Shown here: piece after piece, positions 6,710 to 7,953 of the stretch
Layout of the letters: each line of letters opens with the position of its first letter
Numbering within the stretch: position 1 is the first letter of the stretch
Source of the DNA: Parvularcula sp964484475
GTDB taxonomy: Bacteria; Pseudomonadota; Alphaproteobacteria; Caulobacterales; Parvularculaceae
Length of the DNA: 7,953 nt
Direction of reading: 5' to 3'
Assembly: GCA_964484475.1 (NCBI GenBank)
Contig: CAZAFU010000118.1
Location: forward strand, 1 to 7,953
Position numbers and translations under genes: made by a program
The notes under the pieces: model-generated
What the model was told of the DNA's origin: nothing
Database searches by the model: none
Seen by the model: the letters and a program-made list of their open reading frames with translations, nothing else

Positions 6710-6748
6710 GAACCTTCCGGAGCGCTTCGGCGTCGTGAAGGAAGGTTC
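6710..6748 (+). repeat. 9-bp inverted repeat upstream of the dipeptidase gene
   Basis: GAACCTTCC (6710-6718) and GGAAGGTTC (6740-6748) are perfect 9-bp inverted repeats separated by 21 nt. Inside them, CGC-TTCG-GCG (6723-6732) forms a small hairpin with a stable C(UUCG)G tetraloop. The element ends 45 nt before the dipeptidase ATG, so it could be a leader RNA structure or an operator. It has no T-run and is not a terminator. Confidence 0.45.
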
Positions 6749-6793
6749 CCGCTATCGGGTGACCGGGCGGGCGGCGCAGGCTAGGCTTTGCCC

Positions 6794-7953
6794 ATGGGCA
6801 AACTCTTCCTCAGGCTGGGCCTCGCGCTCATCGCTTTCGTCATCGTCTGCGCAGTCGTTCTCGTCTTCGCGCTTCCTTCCATGTTCGATGCCCGGGTGAA
6901 CCCGGTTGTCGCCCACGCGCCCTATGAGGCGTCCGAAGAGGCAAGCGCCCTTCATGCCGCGATACCCGTGGCCGACCTGCACGCCGATTCGCTCCTCTGG
7001 AACCGCGACCTCCTGAAAAGGACCGACCGTGGCCACGTCGACCTGCCCCGCCTGCGCGAGGGTGGTGTCTTCCTCCAGGTCTTCACCGTCGTGACCCAGA
7101 CGCCGAGCGGGCAGAACTACGACGAGAACGACGGCTCCACCGACGATATCAGGAAGCTCGCGATCGCCTCGCGCTGGCCGCGGAGGACGTGGGACAGCCG
7201 GACGGAGCGGGCGGTCTACCAGGCGGAGAAGCTGCACCGCTTCGCAACGCGGGACGGGCAACTCGGGATCGTGCGGACAGGCCCCGAGCTCAGGGAGCTT
7301 CGATCCGCCGGTGACGCTTCGGCCATCGCGGCCATCCTCGGCACCGAAGGCTCCCACGCCCTCGACGGCGACCTCGACAACATCGACCGGCTTTTCGATG
7401 CTGGTTTCAGGGTGATGGGCCTGCACCATTTCTTCGACAACAAGCTCGGTGGTTCGTTGCACGGCACGAGCGGGGAGGGGCTTTCGACCTTTGGCCGGAT
7501 GGCGGTGCAGCGGATGGAGGAGAAGTCGATTGTCATCGACGTGGCGCACTCCTCCGAACAGACCGTGCGCGACACCCTCGCCATCGCCAGCCGCCCGGTG
7601 ATCGTCAGCCATACGGGCTTCGACGGGCACTGCCCGAGCCCCCGCAACCTTTCGGACGAGACGATGGCCATGATCGCCGATGCGGGCGGCCTGATCGGGG
7701 TCGGCTTCTGGGAGGACGTCACCTGTGATGCCAGCCCAAGGGGCATCGCCGACGCGATCATCTACGGCGTGAACCGGTTCGGCGTGGACCATATCGCCCT
7801 CGGGTCGGATTTCGACGGTACCGTGACCACGGAACTCGACGCCTCGGAACTTCCGGCCATAACCCAAGCCCTCATGGATGCGGGCATGGCCGAGGACGAC
7901 ATCCGCAAGGTGATGGGAGCCAACGCAGTGCGGTTCTTTGTTGATAACCTGCC
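6794..7953 (+). CDS. Membrane-anchored dipeptidase, peptidase family M19 (renal dipeptidase type), 3' end cut
   Basis: Predicted zinc dipeptidase that splits dipeptides at the outer face of the inner membrane. The visible 386 codons have Lys3 and Arg7 followed by one hydrophobic segment at residues 8-27 and no clear cleavage site, so an uncleaved anchor is likely. The catalytic domain begins near residue 55. It keeps the M19 residues: His63-x-Asp65 (VADLHADS), bridging Glu185 (GTEGSHAL), His252 (DVAHSS), His273 (VSHTG), Arg284 (SPRNLSDE) and Asp339 (GSDFDG), matching H20/D22, E125, H198, H219, R230 and D288 of human DPEP1. His212 in HHFFDN probably touches substrate. The final visible stretch (VMGANAVRFFVDNL) resembles the usual family C-terminus, so only a few residues should be missing. 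ATG 6794 is the best start: the frame has a stop at 6782-6784 and the only alternative is TTG 6788. The ribosome binding site is weak (AGG, 8 nt upstream). Substrate is unknown; dipeptides, including D-amino-acid ones, are typical of the family. Confidence 0.95.
   Translation, partial: MGKLFLRLGLALIAFVIVCAVVLVFALPSMFDARVNPVVAHAPYEASEEASALHAAIPVADLHADSLLWNRDLLKRTDRGHVDLPRLREGGVFLQVFTVVTQTPSGQNYDENDGSTDDIRKLAIASRWPRRTWDSRTERAVYQAEKLHRFATRDGQLGIVRTGPELRELRSAGDASAIAAILGTEGSHALDGDLDNIDRLFDAGFRVMGLHHFFDNKLGGSLHGTSGEGLSTFGRMAVQRMEEKSIVIDVAHSSEQTVRDTLAIASRPVIVSHTGFDGHCPSPRNLSDETMAMIADAGGLIGVGFWEDVTCDASPRGIADAIIYGVNRFGVDHIALGSDFDGTVTTELDASELPAITQALMDAGMAEDDIRKVMGANAVRFFVDNL

Larger units (their letters stand above)
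6442..6793. other. Divergent gap between sodB and the dipeptidase gene
   Basis: This 352-bp gap has no protein gene I can support. It contains the sodB Shine-Dalgarno site (6449-6454) and overlapping hairpin arms at 6501-6525. It also contains a plus-strand intrinsic terminator at 6566-6597 and a 9-bp inverted repeat at 6710-6748. It must carry the promoters of both flanking genes, although none is clear. A 71-codon minus-strand frame (6464-6679) lacks family features and would cover the sodB leader. Confidence 0.6.

Noticed and set aside
6752..7867. A 371-codon open frame on the minus strand opposite the dipeptidase gene.
   Set aside because: The plus strand encodes the complete M19 active site; the antisense product is rich in Val, Gly and Arg with no family motif.
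1..7953. CRISPR arrays, insertion sequences, toxin-antitoxin or defence genes.
   Set aside because: No regularly spaced repeats, terminal inverted repeats, transposase or defence-family motifs were seen; every long coding stretch is accounted for by the four proteins.

Overview
The window is GC-rich bacterial chromosome with ordinary housekeeping and envelope genes. Gene content and protein style suggest an alphaproteobacterium. The clues are an Fe-type SodB, a membrane-anchored M19 dipeptidase of the sphingomonad/parvularcula/hyphomonad kind, a PhoA with the GYP-RGNPILG stretch, and strong use of GC-ending codons. The genus cannot be fixed from the sequence alone. There are no insertion sequences, integrases, phage genes or CRISPR repeats, and no sign of recent transfer.

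Layout from left to right. (1) Bases 1-3914, minus strand: a very large alpha-2-macroglobulin-type lipoprotein (YfhM/ECAM class) with an intact CTEQ thioester motif. It runs off the left edge, so its C-terminus is missing. (2) Bases 3915-3988: a 74-bp divergent gap holding two back-to-back Shine-Dalgarno sites. (3) Bases 3989-5455, plus strand: an alkaline phosphatase with a complete set of catalytic and metal-binding residues. (4) Bases 5492-5567, plus strand: tRNA-Val(UAC) with encoded CCA, 36 bp after the phosphatase. (5) Bases 5568-5788: no gene seen, one strong hairpin. (6) Bases 5789-6441, minus strand: sodB (iron superoxide dismutase) with its own intrinsic terminator. (7) Bases 6442-6793: a 352-bp divergent gap with no convincing gene but several structured elements, including an orphan plus-strand intrinsic terminator that may end a small RNA. 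(8) Bases 6794-7953, plus strand: a membrane-anchored M19 dipeptidase cut by the right edge, probably only a few residues short.

The proteins share a cell-envelope theme: a protease-trapping lipoprotein, a probably exported phosphatase and a membrane-tethered dipeptidase. SodB and the tRNA are housekeeping neighbours. Nothing shows that the genes form one pathway or operon; the four proteins are transcribed as two divergent pairs. I found no convincing undescribed multi-gene system. The points most worth checking are the structured 352-bp gap upstream of sodB, the mammalian-like His/His active site of the phosphatase, and its very short, uncharged N-terminus.
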